Shown: positions 37,131-45,706 of the stretch, piece by piece
How the letters are laid out: every line of letters starts with the position of its first letter
How positions within the stretch are numbered: the stretch's first letter is position 1
Source of the DNA: Streptomyces luteolus
GTDB taxonomy: Bacteria > Actinomycetota > Actinomycetes > Streptomycetales > Streptomycetaceae
DNA: 64,000 nucleotides
Direction: 5' to 3'
Assembly (NCBI RefSeq): GCF_029968015.1
Contig: NZ_JASCIS010000035.1
Location: 20,963 to 84,962 of the forward strand
Made by a program: the position numbers and the translations under genes
Notes under the pieces: generated by a model
Told to the model about the DNA's origin: nothing
What the model saw: the letters and a program-made list of their open reading frames with translations, nothing else
Database searches by the model: none

Positions 37131-37191
37131 GAGCCCGGCGCAGGGACGTCTGCGGGCGTCCGGGGCCTGGAACCCCGGCGCCGCGGGTCGG

Positions 37192-37968
37192 TCAGTGGTG
37201 CAGGATCTTCGACAGGAAGTCCTTGGCCCGGTCGCTGCGCGGGTTGCTGAAGAACTCGTCGGGGGTGGCCTGTTCGACGATCCGGCCGTCGGCCATGAAG
37301 ACCACGCGGTTCGCGGCGGAGCGGGCGAAGCCCATCTCGTGCGTGACCACGACCATCGTCATGCCGTCCCGGGCGAGCTGCTGCATCACCTCGAGCACCT
37401 CGTTGATCATCTCCGGGTCGAGCGCCGAGGTCGGCTCGTCGAAGAGCATGACCTTCGGGTCCATCGCCAGGGCACGGGCGATGGCGACGCGCTGCTGCTG
37501 GCCGCCGGAGAGCTGCGCCGGGTACTTGTCGGCCTGCGTGCCGACACCGACGCGGTCGAGCAGGGCGCGCGCCTTCTCCTCGGCCGCGGCCTTCTCCACC
37601 TTGCGGACCTTGACCTGGCCCAGCATCACGTTCTCGAGCACCGTCTTGTGCGCGAAGAGGTTGAAGGACTGGAAGACCATGCCGACATCGGCGCGCAGCC
37701 TGGCCAGCTCCTTGCCCTCCTGGGGGAGCGGCTTGCCGTCGATGGTGATGCTGCCCGACTCGACGGTCTCCAGCCGGTTGATCGCACGGCACAGCGTGGA
37801 CTTGCCGGATCCGGACGGACCGATCACGACGACGACCTCGCCGCGGTCGATGGTCAGGTCGATGTCCTGGAGCACGTGCAGCGCGCCGAAGTGCTTGTTG
37901 ACGTTCTTCAGCGCGACCAGCTCGTCCGCCGCGGGCGCGGCGTCCTTGGTCACTGATACTTCGGCCAT
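37192..37968 (-). CDS. gluA: Glutamate ABC transporter ATP-binding protein GluA
   Basis: 258-aa ATPase from ATG 37968. Walker A GPSGSGKST, Q-loop VFQSFNLFAHKTVLENVMLGQ, signature LSGGQQQRVAIARALAM, Walker B VMLFDEPTSALDPE, switch THEM. It is first in the minus-strand operon gluA-gluB-gluC-gluD, divergent from gluR. The short N-terminal extension (about 18 aa) is acidic/Ala-rich. Confidence 0.96.
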   Translation of the reverse strand: MAEVSVTKDAAPAADELVALKNVNKHFGALHVLQDIDLTIDRGEVVVVIGPSGSGKSTLCRAINRLETVESGSITIDGKPLPQEGKELARLRADVGMVFQSFNLFAHKTVLENVMLGQVKVRKVEKAAAEEKARALLDRVGVGTQADKYPAQLSGGQQQRVAIARALAMDPKVMLFDEPTSALDPEMINEVLEVMQQLARDGMTMVVVTHEMGFARSAANRVVFMADGRIVEQATPDEFFSNPRSDRAKDFLSKILHH

Positions 37969-38009
37969 GGGGGTTCTGGCTCCATCCTCCTCGGTTGGGG
38001 AGGACAGTA

Positions 38010-38136
38010 GTAATGCCGTACGACCAGCGTCATTACATCTGAGGGGAAATTGAGCATAACGATCCGGCCGCAACCGGACACTCCGTGTGAACAGGGCGTC
38101 CCGGCTCCGTACCGGCTGCATAACGGAACCCGGCCG
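38010..38136. promoter_or_regulatory. gluA/gluR divergent control region
   Basis: The 303-bp gap between gluA and gluR holds two candidate sites. One is a dyad GTAATG-N15-CATTAC (38010-38036), close to the gluA start. The other is a direct repeat GCATAACGNNNCCGGCCG-like at 38054-38070 and 38118-38136, about 64 bp apart. OmpR-type regulators bind direct repeats, so the second is the better GluR-site candidate. Assignment is inference. Confidence 0.4.
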
Positions 38137-38271
38137 TGACCCGAAGGCTCTTGACGCCGTCCTCATCCATCGGCGTGACTGCCTTGGTGCGCCTCGCGTG
38201 CGCGCGCAGACCGCGTGCGCGCCCAGACTGCCCGTGCCGACCGACCGGCCGATGAACCGAAGGGAGCCGGA

Positions 38272-38997
38272 ATGAGGCTGTTGCTCGTCGAGGACGACAA
38301 CCATGTCGCCGCCGCGCTCTCGGCGGTGCTCGCCCGGCACGGCTTCGAGGTCGTGCACGCGCGCAACGGCGAGGAGGCGCTGCGGGCGCTGCTCCCGCCC
38401 GATACGAACGATCCCGCCAAATCCGACAAATCCGCCAAATCTGGCTTCGGGGTGGTGCTGTTGGACCTGGGCCTGCCCGACCAGGACGGCTACGAGGTCT
38501 GCGGCAAGATCCGCAAGCGCACCGCCACCCCCGTGATCATGGTGACCGCCCGCGCCGACGTCCGCAGCCGCATACACGGCCTGAACCTCGGCGCCGACGA
38601 CTATGTGGTCAAGCCGTACGACACCGGCGAGTTGCTGGCCCGGATCCACGCCGTCAGCCGGCGCACCGTGCCCGAGGAGGCCGCCGGGCCCGCGGACGAC
38701 TCCCTCAGCCTCGGTCCCGTACGCATCGAACTGCCCACCCGGCAGGTGAGCGTGGCCGGGCAGAGCGTCCAGCTGACCCGCAAGGAGTTCGACCTGCTCG
38801 CGCTGCTCGCGCAGCGGCCTGGTGTGGTGTTCCGCCGGGAGCAGATCATCAGCGAGGTGTGGCGCACGAGTTGGGAGGGGACGGGCCGGACTCTTGAGGT
38901 CCATGTCGCCTCGCTCCGCTCCAAGCTGCGCAGCCCCGCGCTGATCGAGACGGTGCGCGGAGTCGGCTACCGCCTCGTCGCCCCCGCCCAGGGCTAG
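38272..38997 (+). CDS. gluR: OmpR-family response regulator GluR
   Basis: 241 aa, ATG 38272 with AAGGGAG upstream. Receiver: LLLVEDDNHVAAALS, VVLLDLGLPDQDGYEV (phospho-Asp), VMVTARAD, VKPYDTGELLARI. An unusual insertion of about 14 residues (TNDPAKSDKSAKSG, from repeated AAATCC-like DNA) lies before the phospho-Asp strand. The winged-helix output domain ends with LEVHVASLRSKLRSPALIETVRGVGYRLV. Position divergent from gluABCD and upstream of a kinase matches the glutamate-sensing GluR-GluK system described in S. coelicolor. Confidence 0.88.
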   Translation: MRLLLVEDDNHVAAALSAVLARHGFEVVHARNGEEALRALLPPDTNDPAKSDKSAKSGFGVVLLDLGLPDQDGYEVCGKIRKRTATPVIMVTARADVRSRIHGLNLGADDYVVKPYDTGELLARIHAVSRRTVPEEAAGPADDSLSLGPVRIELPTRQVSVAGQSVQLTRKEFDLLALLAQRPGVVFRREQIISEVWRTSWEGTGRTLEVHVASLRSKLRSPALIETVRGVGYRLVAPAQG

Positions 38998-39004
38998 GCG
39001 TTCG

Positions 39005-40405
39005 GTGCGGACCCGTCTCCTCCCGCTGCTCATCGTCCTCATGGCGGGTGTGCTGCTCGCGCTCGGCTTTCCGCTCGCGGTCAGCCTCGCCGCGGCGCAG
39101 CAGCAGAAGGTGGTCATCGACCGCATCGACGACACCGCCCGGTTCGCCGGACTCGCGCAGTACGTCACGGAGCGCCCGTCCGGCTCGCGGCGCCTGCAGA
39201 AGGACGAGCGGCTCGCCACGCTGGAGAAGCAGCTCGTCCGCTACCACGACGTGTACGGCATCAGGGCAGGCGTCTTCTACCGGAACGGCGACGTCATGGC
39301 CAGCGCGGACAACTTCCAGGTGCCGGAGGACGGCGAGGGCGACGAGGCGTTCCGGGAGGCGCGGGCCGGGCGCGGCAGCCACGACCCGAAGCAGGTCTGG
39401 CCCTGGCAGGACCGCCGCTTGTACGTGGCATCCTCGGTGATCCGGGACGGTGACGTCGTCGCCGTCGTCGTCACCGACTCGCCCACGGAGAAGATGCGGT
39501 CCGAGACGCTGCACGGCTGGTGGCTGATCGGTGCGGGCGAGGCGGCGGCGATGCTGCTCGCGATCGGCGCGGCGCTGCGGCTGACCGGCTGGGTCCTGAA
39601 ACCGGTACGCGTACTCGACGCGACGACACACGACATCGCCACCGGACGCCTGAAGTCCCGGGTCGCGGCGGCGGGCGGCCCGCCCGAACTGCGGCGCCTG
39701 GCACGGTCGTTCAACGAGATGGCCGACCATGTGGAGGACGTGCTCGAACAGCAGCGGGCATTCGTCGCGGACGCCTCGCACCAGCTGCGCAATCCGCTGG
39801 CGGCGCTGCTCCTGCGCATCGAGCTGCTCGCGCTCGAACTCCCGGACGACAACGAGGAGATCGCGTCCGTACGCACCGAGGGCAAGCGGCTCGCGCAGGT
39901 CCTGGACGACCTCCTCGACCTGGCCCTCGCCGAGCACGCGCCCGCGGATCTGCGGCTCACGGACATCGGGGAGCTGGCGGCCGAACGCGTCGACGCGTGG
40001 CGGCCGTTGGCGCAGGACCGGGAGGTGGAGCTGCGCTGCGCGGGCCTGGCGGCGGCGACCGCGTGGGCCGACCCGGTCGCGCTCTCCAGCGCACTGGACG
40101 CGGTGGTCGACAACGCGCTGAAGTTCACTCCGGCGGGGGAGTCGGTGACGGTGACCGTCGCGTCCAACGGCTCCTCCGCGACGATCGTCGTCGCCGATGG
40201 CGGGCCCGGGCTCACGGAGGACGAGCTGGAGCGGATCGGGGATCGGTTCTGGCGGAGTGGGCGGCACCAGAATGTGAAGGGGTCGGGGCTCGGGTTGTCG
40301 ATCACTCGTGCCCTGCTGGCGGCGGGCGGGGGGTCCATCGGGTACGCACCCAATGAGCCGCGGGGGCTGCGGGTGACGGTCACGGTGCCGCGCACGTCCG
40401 GCTGA
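39005..40405 (+). CDS. gluK: Sensor histidine kinase GluK
   Basis: 466 aa from GTG 39005, 7 nt after gluR. Transmembrane helices at about 5-27 and about 165-190 flank an extracytoplasmic sensor of about 135 aa (AAQQQKVVIDRIDDTARFAGLAQ to VVVTDSPTEK). Then a HAMP linker (VLDATTHDIATGRLKSRV), dimerisation box FVADASHQLRNPLAALLLRIE with the phospho-His, N-box VDNALKFTP, G1 VVADGGPGL, F and G2 DRFWRSGR, GSGLGLSI. Classical OmpR-type kinase, paired with the preceding regulator. It presumably responds to external glutamate. Confidence 0.9.
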   Translation: MRTRLLPLLIVLMAGVLLALGFPLAVSLAAAQQQKVVIDRIDDTARFAGLAQYVTERPSGSRRLQKDERLATLEKQLVRYHDVYGIRAGVFYRNGDVMASADNFQVPEDGEGDEAFREARAGRGSHDPKQVWPWQDRRLYVASSVIRDGDVVAVVVTDSPTEKMRSETLHGWWLIGAGEAAAMLLAIGAALRLTGWVLKPVRVLDATTHDIATGRLKSRVAAAGGPPELRRLARSFNEMADHVEDVLEQQRAFVADASHQLRNPLAALLLRIELLALELPDDNEEIASVRTEGKRLAQVLDDLLDLALAEHAPADLRLTDIGELAAERVDAWRPLAQDREVELRCAGLAAATAWADPVALSSALDAVVDNALKFTPAGESVTVTVASNGSSATIVVADGGPGLTEDELERIGDRFWRSGRHQNVKGSGLGLSITRALLAAGGGSIGYAPNEPRGLRVTVTVPRTSG

Positions 40406-40407
40406 TC

Positions 40408-40550
40408 TTTCCCCTCCCCGCCCCTTCCCGAAAGTCCTCGCCGGACGGGCCTCCTCAATCGCCGGAGGGGCTGAAAAATCAGCCCCTCCGGCGATTGAGG
40501 AGCGGGGTCTGGGGCGGAGCCCCAGTTCGGGAAGGGGCGGGGAGGGGAAA
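40408..40550. terminator. Nested palindromic terminator/REP-like element between gluK and GH38
   Basis: Inner hairpin: a 24-bp perfect stem, 40451-40474 with 40479-40502, loop AAAA, beginning CTCCTCAATCGCCGGAGGGG. Outer arms: 40408-40432 (starting TTTCCCCTCCCCGCC) pair with 40526-40550 (ending GGCGGGGAGGGGAAA), 25 bp. A third small hairpin lies at about 40505-40523. It separates two convergent genes and can terminate both. The inner motif recurs at 46995 and partly at 51473. Confidence 0.93.
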
Positions 40551-40551
40551 A

Positions 40552-43500
40552 TCAGCGGGTGAAACGCAGCGTCACCAGTTCGAACGGGCGCAGGCTCAGG
40601 GCGACTTCACCCCCGTCCAGCTCGTACGACGGGCCGCCCTCCAAGGGGCGCTCCAGCAGGTCCGTCCCCACCACAGACCCCGGCTCGAACCCGAGCTTCA
40701 GGGAGGCGCGGGCGCGCCCACCGCCCGCCTCGTAGCACCGCACCACCACATCCCCCGACCCGTCATCCGCCAGCTTGACCGCGCTGACGACGACCGAGTC
40801 GAGGTCCACCGACACCAGCGGAGCGACCGGCCCGGAGCCGAGTACCCGCCGTTCCGGCACGTTGATCGCGTACCCCTCGCGCACCGCGTCCGTGATCGTC
40901 GCGCCCGGGGCGAGCGCGTAGCCGAAGCGGTGGACGCCCTGGTCGGTCTGCGGGTCGGGGAAGCGCGGGGCGCGCAGGAGGGAGAGGCGGACGGTCGTCG
41001 TTGTACCGGGGTTGCCCGTCGCGTCGGGACGGACCGTGCGGGTCACGTCGTGGCCGTACGTCGAGTCGGTGACCAGGCCCACGCCCCAGTGCGGCTCCGC
41101 CACGTGCACGAAGCGGTGGTTGCACGCCTCGAACTTGGCGGCCTCCCAGCTGGTGTTGGTGTGCGTGGGGCGGTACAGGTGCCCGAACTGCGTCTCCGCC
41201 GCGTACCGCTCCGCGTGCACATCGAGCGGGAAGGCCGCCTTGAGGAACTTCTCCGTCTCGTGCCAGTCGACCTCGGTGTCGATGTCGAGGCGCTTCGCGC
41301 GAGGAGGCAGAGACAGCGTCTGCCGTACGCGGCTGTCGCCGAAACTACGCGTCACCGTGACCGAACTCCCCTCCACCGTGAGGGAGTCGACCTGCGTGAG
41401 GTCCGTGACCACATTGCGGTAGAACGCGTCGACGTCCCAGGCGTCCCACATGTTCGGGAAGTCCGGGTGGATCTGCAGCAGGTTGGCCGCCTCGCCCGGA
41501 GCGACCGTCTCACGGTCCGCCGCGATGTCGTACGCCGAGACGACCAGGCCGCGCTCGTCGACCTCCACCCGGAGCAGGCCGTTGTCCAGGATGTGACCGC
41601 CGTCCGGGCGGGGCGTCACCGCGACCCAGCCGGACTCCTCGTACGGGCCCGCCGCGCCCGCGGGCACTCCGCCGCGCGGGTGCGCCGCCGCGTTGAAGAC
41701 CAGCTCCGTGTCGCCGTCCCCGGCCAGCGCGCGCTGCGCCGCCTCGACGATCCCGGTCAGCTCCTCGGCCACCGCCGCGTACGTCTTCTCCGCCTCGCGG
41801 TGCACCCAGGCGATCGACGAGCCGGGCAGGATGTCATGGAACTGGTGCAACAACACCGTCTTCCACAGCCGGTCCAACTGCTCGTAGGGATAGGCGAAAC
41901 CGGTGCGGACGGCCGCCGTCGCCGACCAGAGTTCCGCCTCGCGCAGCAGGTGCTCGCTGCGGCGGTTGCCCTGCTTGGTCTTCGCCTGGCTGGTGAGGGT
42001 GGCGCGGTGCAGCTCCAGGTACAGCTCGCCGACCCAGACCGGCGGCTCCGGGTACTCCGCCTCGGCCTTGCGGAAGAACTCGGCGGGCTTCTCCCACTCG
42101 ACCGTCGCCGAGCCCTCAAGGGACCTCATCCGGCGGGACTTCGCGATCATCTCGCGGGTCGCGCCGCCACCGCCGTCGCCCCAGCCGGTCGGCGCGAGCG
42201 AGTGCCGGGCGACGCCCTTGTCCTTGAAGTTCCGTGCCGCGTGGGCGATCTCGCTGCCCTTCATCGAGCAGTTGTACGTGTCGATCGGCGGGAAGTGCGT
42301 GAAGATCCGGGTGCCGTCGATGCCCTCCCACTGGAAGGTGTGGTGCGGGAACTTGTTGATCTGCGACCAGGAGATCTTCTGCGTCAGCAGCCACTTGGAA
42401 CCGGCGGCCTTGATGATCTGCGGCAGACCGGCCGCGAAGCCGAAGGTGTCCGGCAGCCAGGCCTCCTCGTTCTCGACGCCGAACTCCTCGATGAAGAACC
42501 GCTTCCCGTGCACGAACTGCCGCGCCATCGCCTCCGAGCCCGGCATGTTGGTGTCCGACTCCACCCACATGCCACCGGACGGTACGAAGCGGCCCTCGGC
42601 GACCGCCTTCTTGACCTTCGCGTAGACCTCCGGGCGGTGCTCCTTGATCCAGGCGAACTGCTGGGCCTGGGACATGGCGAAGACGAACTCGTCCTCGCTC
42701 TCCAGGAGGTTGGTCATGTTGGACGTGGTACGCGCCACCTTGCGGACCGTCTCGCGCAGCGGCCACAGCCACGCCGAGTCGATGTGCGCGTGCCCGACCG
42801 CGCTGAGCCGGTGTGCGGAGGCGTCGGCGGGGGCCTGGAGGACCTGCGCCAGGTGGGCACGGGCCGCGACCGCCGAACCGCCCACGTCCTGAAGGTCCAC
42901 CGCGTCCAGGCAGCGGCCGACCGCGCGCAGCAGCTCCCAGCGGCGGCCGCTCTCGACCGGCAGCTCGTGCATCAGCTCGCCGACGACCTCCAGGTCCTGG
43001 ATCAGCTCCCACACGTCCCGGTCGAAGACCGCGAGGTCCATCCGCGTCAGGACGTAGCACGGCTCGTCGCCCGCCGTCTCCTTGTCGCCCAGGTCGGTGG
43101 GCCGGAACGGGTTGTCGCCGAGGATCACCGGGTTGGACGCCGCCTCCAGGCGCCATTCGACGCGCTCCCCACCCGCGACGGGGTCGCCCACCCGCACCCA
43201 CTGATTGCGCGGGTTGACCGCCTTGAGGGGCTCGCCGTCCGGCGTGTAGACGAGCGCCTCGCACTGGAAGCCCGGCATCCGCTCGTCGAAGCCCAGGTCG
43301 AGCACCGCCTCCACGGTCTTCCCGGCCCACTCGGCGGGCACCTCGCCGGTCACCTTGAACCAGGTCGTCGCCCACGGCGCCCCCCACCGCGTACCGACCT
43401 CGATCGGCGTGTGCGAGGCGGCCAGGCCCTCGGCCACCGGCACCGGCTCGCCCGGCGCGACCCAGGCCTCGACCGCGAGCGGCACCGACTCGGGGTACAC

Positions 43501-43569
43501 GGCGGGGCGGATGCGCTCGTCGAGCACACGCTTGAGGCGGGCCTCTACGAGGGCGCGGTCGTCATGCAT
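40552..43569 (-). CDS. GH38 alpha-mannosidase
   Basis: 1005 aa, ATG 43569 with GGAGCCCCC upstream. Retaining alpha-mannosidase. Family signs: SAVGHAHIDSAWLWPLRET (zinc-binding His and Asp), FAMSQAQQFAWIKEHRPEVY, GGMWVESDTNMPGSEAMARQFVHGKRFF (region containing the nucleophile Asp in the family), EAWLPDTFGFAAGLPQI, LHQFHDILPGSSI, and a large C-terminal beta-domain. No signal peptide, so it acts in the cytoplasm on imported glycans. It is last in the glycan operon, about 70 bp after the broken GH85 gene. Probable job: trimming mannose branches of N-glycan fragments. Confidence 0.95.
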   Translation of the reverse strand: MHDDRALVEARLKRVLDERIRPAVYPESVPLAVEAWVAPGEPVPVAEGLAASHTPIEVGTRWGAPWATTWFKVTGEVPAEWAGKTVEAVLDLGFDERMPGFQCEALVYTPDGEPLKAVNPRNQWVRVGDPVAGGERVEWRLEAASNPVILGDNPFRPTDLGDKETAGDEPCYVLTRMDLAVFDRDVWELIQDLEVVGELMHELPVESGRRWELLRAVGRCLDAVDLQDVGGSAVAARAHLAQVLQAPADASAHRLSAVGHAHIDSAWLWPLRETVRKVARTTSNMTNLLESEDEFVFAMSQAQQFAWIKEHRPEVYAKVKKAVAEGRFVPSGGMWVESDTNMPGSEAMARQFVHGKRFFIEEFGVENEEAWLPDTFGFAAGLPQIIKAAGSKWLLTQKISWSQINKFPHHTFQWEGIDGTRIFTHFPPIDTYNCSMKGSEIAHAARNFKDKGVARHSLAPTGWGDGGGGATREMIAKSRRMRSLEGSATVEWEKPAEFFRKAEAEYPEPPVWVGELYLELHRATLTSQAKTKQGNRRSEHLLREAELWSATAAVRTGFAYPYEQLDRLWKTVLLHQFHDILPGSSIAWVHREAEKTYAAVAEELTGIVEAAQRALAGDGDTELVFNAAAHPRGGVPAGAAGPYEESGWVAVTPRPDGGHILDNGLLRVEVDERGLVVSAYDIAADRETVAPGEAANLLQIHPDFPNMWDAWDVDAFYRNVVTDLTQVDSLTVEGSSVTVTRSFGDSRVRQTLSLPPRAKRLDIDTEVDWHETEKFLKAAFPLDVHAERYAAETQFGHLYRPTHTNTSWEAAKFEACNHRFVHVAEPHWGVGLVTDSTYGHDVTRTVRPDATGNPGTTTTVRLSLLRAPRFPDPQTDQGVHRFGYALAPGATITDAVREGYAINVPERRVLGSGPVAPLVSVDLDSVVVSAVKLADDGSGDVVVRCYEAGGGRARASLKLGFEPGSVVGTDLLERPLEGGPSYELDGGEVALSLRPFELVTLRFTR

Positions 43570-43636
43570 GGGGGCTCCGTATCTGTTCGGCTCTGTTCGG
43601 CGTACTCGCTCGGTGTCGTGGCTGTACGAGGAGGGG

Positions 43637-43819
43637 TTACCAGGGGTGGGCCACCGCAACCGCCTCCGAGGTGGTGAACAGCTCTCCCACCGCCCGCAGT
43701 TCGAACCGCACCGCCCGCTCGCCCTGCTCGGCCTTCAGTCCTCGCACGTACGCGGCCCGCGCGCAGGTGCCGGTGAGGAAGCGGCGGGCGCCGTCGGGCA
43801 GGACGCGGTGCAGCTCGTA
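43637..43819 (-). pseudogene. C-terminal remnant of GH85 endo-beta-N-acetylglucosaminidase
   Basis: 60 codons plus TAA, open to the edge of the TnpB element: YELHRVLPDGARRFL, GTCARAAYVRGL, RFELRAVGELFTTSEAVAVAHPW. This looks like the last beta-domain of a GH85 ENGase. It is cut precisely at 43819/43820, where the element's right end begins. The N-terminal part of the same gene is at 45315-45677; everything between, including the catalytic domain, is lost. Confidence 0.75.
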
Positions 43820-43962
43820 TTGACCTCCTCCGTCGCCCTGGAGGGCGTGGATTCTCCGTCTGTGGGTGGTCCTCGTAGGTGAGGGGCACCCACTCGGGTG
43901 GGTTCCTGGTTCCTTCCCACGTGGTGTGGGGTTTGTGCGCGCTGCCGGGCTGCTGCCTGGTC
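43800..43962 (-). ncRNA. Omega-RNA (reRNA) of the TnpB element with guide
   Basis: The end of the element read on the minus strand is GAATCCACGCCCTCCAGGGC, then GACGGAGGAGGTCAA, the classic 3' scaffold of IS605/IS1341 omega-RNA with hairpin CGCCCT-CC-AGGGCG (43834-43847). The guide is the 20 nt that follow, 43819 down to 43800: TACGAGCTGCACCGCGTCCT. This comes from the interrupted GH85 gene. The 5' limit is unknown; scaffolds usually extend into the 3' part of tnpB. Confidence 0.75.
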
Positions 43963-45310
43963 TTACGTGCGCTCCACAGGCGTTTGCCGTTGCCGTTGCC
44001 GGCGTCGGGCCCCAGGTCCTGGGGTGGATGGTGCTGTCGCAGAGGCCGCGAGGATGCGGCGGCCTTCATTGCGGACGTTCTTGCCCGCGTTCCAGTCGCG
44101 GTCATGCAGGGTGTCGCAGTTCGGGCACGACCACTGCCGGATGTGGAGTGGTTTGGGTCCGTCGAGGTGTCCGCAGGCGGAGCAGATCTGGGACGACGGG
44201 AAGTGCCGGTCGACCTTGGCGAAGTCTCGTCCGCGCCGGATCGTCTTGTACTCGCAGAACATCACGAACTGCGCCCAGCCCGCGTCGTGCACGCTCTTGG
44301 CGAGCCGGGTACGCGCTAGTCCACGCACGTTCAGGGTCTCAGTGAAGACGGCTTGGTTCTCGCGCGTCAGCTTGTGAGTCCACTGGTGGTGGAAGTTGCG
44401 GCGCGCATCCGCCACGTTGGCGTGTGCGCGGGCGACCTTGATCCGGGCCTTGTCCCGGTTGCTGCTGCCCTTCTTCTTCCGCGACAGCTCCCGCTGCCGC
44501 TTCTTCAGCTTCTTCTCCGCACGGCGCAGGTACTTCGGGGAGGCGATGTGCGAGCCGTCGGCGAGGACGGCGAACCGGGTAAGGCCCAGGTCGATGCCCT
44601 GGTCTCCGTCCGTGGGCGGAAGGATGTCGGCGGCGGGGTCGGTCTCCACGACGAAGCTCGCCCAGTACCGGCCGGAACGGTCCTTGATCAGTGTCACCGA
44701 GCTGGGGGCAGAGGGCAGGTCACGGGTCCATTTCACTTTGAGGTCGCCGATTTTTGGCAACCTCAGCTTGCTTGTCTCGGTGATCGACCAGCGGTCGGAG
44801 CGGGTGAACCGGGCAGCCTGCTGGTTGTCCTTGCGGGACTTGAACTTCGGCGGGGCGACCTTCGGCCCCTTGCGCCTACCGGTCTTGGAGTCCTCATGCG
44901 CCTTCCACGCTGCGTCCAGATCCCGGAGGGTCTGCTGCATCACACCGACCGGCGCATCGATGAGGAACGCCCGCTCGGGAGTCTTCTTCGCCTCGGTGAT
45001 CAGCGTCTTGGCCAGGTTCGGGTGCTTCGGCACCAACCGGTATGGGCCGTGAGCCAGCCGCTTCTTCGGGTTGCCGAGTAGCTTGTTCGATGCCTTGACC
45101 GGCTTGATCCGTGACAACGCGTCGTTCCAGACCACACGCCTGCACCCGAACACCCTGGCCGCGCGGATGCGCTGACCGGGCGTCGGACAGACGCGGAACT
45201 GGTACCGAAGCTGCATGCCGATCACCGTACGGGCCTGCCGCGTACTCTCGCGCGAAAGATCACACTCGGCCGAAACGGCTCTCTGTGTGAGCAAGCACGT
45301 TCGAACCATT
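43820..45310 (-). mobile_element. IS200/IS605-superfamily (IS1341-like) element carrying only tnpB
   Basis: The right end is set by the terminal TCAA of the omega-RNA scaffold at 43820. The left end is not sharply visible; it lies between the tnpB start (45216) and about 45385, where the GH85 reading frame resumes. There is no tnpA, so it cannot move without help from another element. No target duplication is expected in this family. Confidence 0.8.
43963..45216 (-). CDS. tnpB: RNA-guided endonuclease TnpB
   Basis: 417 aa from ATG 45216. N-terminal QLRYQFRVCPTPGQRIRAARVFGCRRVVWNDAL is the usual TnpB opening. RuvC residues are all present: D209 in GIDLGL, E293 in FTETLNVRGL, D374 in HDRDWNAGKN. 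The zinc ribbon is C345-x2-C348 and C364-x2-C367 (CSACGH, CPNC). Helical insertions are rich in Lys (LKKRQRELSRKKKGSSNRDKARIK). The ORF is intact and about the normal 370-420 aa, so the nuclease may be active. It uses the omega-RNA at its own 3' end. Confidence 0.95.
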   Translation of the reverse strand: MQLRYQFRVCPTPGQRIRAARVFGCRRVVWNDALSRIKPVKASNKLLGNPKKRLAHGPYRLVPKHPNLAKTLITEAKKTPERAFLIDAPVGVMQQTLRDLDAAWKAHEDSKTGRRKGPKVAPPKFKSRKDNQQAARFTRSDRWSITETSKLRLPKIGDLKVKWTRDLPSAPSSVTLIKDRSGRYWASFVVETDPAADILPPTDGDQGIDLGLTRFAVLADGSHIASPKYLRRAEKKLKKRQRELSRKKKGSSNRDKARIKVARAHANVADARRNFHHQWTHKLTRENQAVFTETLNVRGLARTRLAKSVHDAGWAQFVMFCEYKTIRRGRDFAKVDRHFPSSQICSACGHLDGPKPLHIRQWSCPNCDTLHDRDWNAGKNVRNEGRRILAASATAPSTPGPGARRRQRQRQTPVERT

Positions 45311-45314
45311 GCGA

Positions 45315-45677
45315 TCACTCGACCGTTCGAGGCTTCACCGGCTCCCCCCTCGCCGGATCTGTCGGGGGCGCCCCCGCTCGCGCCGAGGCGTTCACCGGCA
45401 CGGGTGTGAAGCGTTCCGCGAGCGGCACCGTCGAGCGGTTGAAGGCCAGGTCCGCGTCGCCCTCCGGTGTCCAGTCGAGCAGGGAGCGCCAGACGGCGCC
45501 CTCGCCCGGGCTGCCGGACGGGAGCGAGTCGGGGAACCAGTAGGACGCGTACGGCTGCAGGTCGTCGGCGGCCCGTCCCGTCTCGGCCGTCGCCCGGGTC
45601 GCGGGCGTGAGCAGCGCGGCGGCAGCGGCGGCCGAGGTCAGGACGACGGTGCGGCGGGTGGGGTGGTTGCCGGTCAT
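45315..45677 (-). pseudogene. N-terminal remnant of GH85 endo-beta-N-acetylglucosaminidase
   Basis: 120-codon frame from ATG 45677. Twin-arginine-like signal peptide HPTRRTVVLTSAAAAAALLTP, then DDLQPYASYWFPDSLPSGSPG, WRSLLDWTPEGDADLAFNRSTVPLAERFTPVPVN, which is the conserved start of GH85 (compare WFPEEL...FNRSHVPL in Arthrobacter EndoA). Similarity ends at about residue 100 (near 45385); the remaining residues belong to the junction with the TnpB element. The gene lies 29 nt after the GH5 gene in the same operon. A normal ENGase has roughly 650-1000 aa. Confidence 0.8.
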
Positions 45678-45706
45678 GGCTGGGGGCTCCTCGGTGGGGG
45701 GAGGGT

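Noticed and set aside
40495..43677. 1060-codon plus-strand frame over the GH38 gene
   Set aside because: Shadow frame; the GH38 motifs and start signal are on the minus strand.
45217..45385. Complete IS605 element with tnpA
   Set aside because: No Y1 transposase ORF is present on either side of tnpB; only GH85 fragments flank it.
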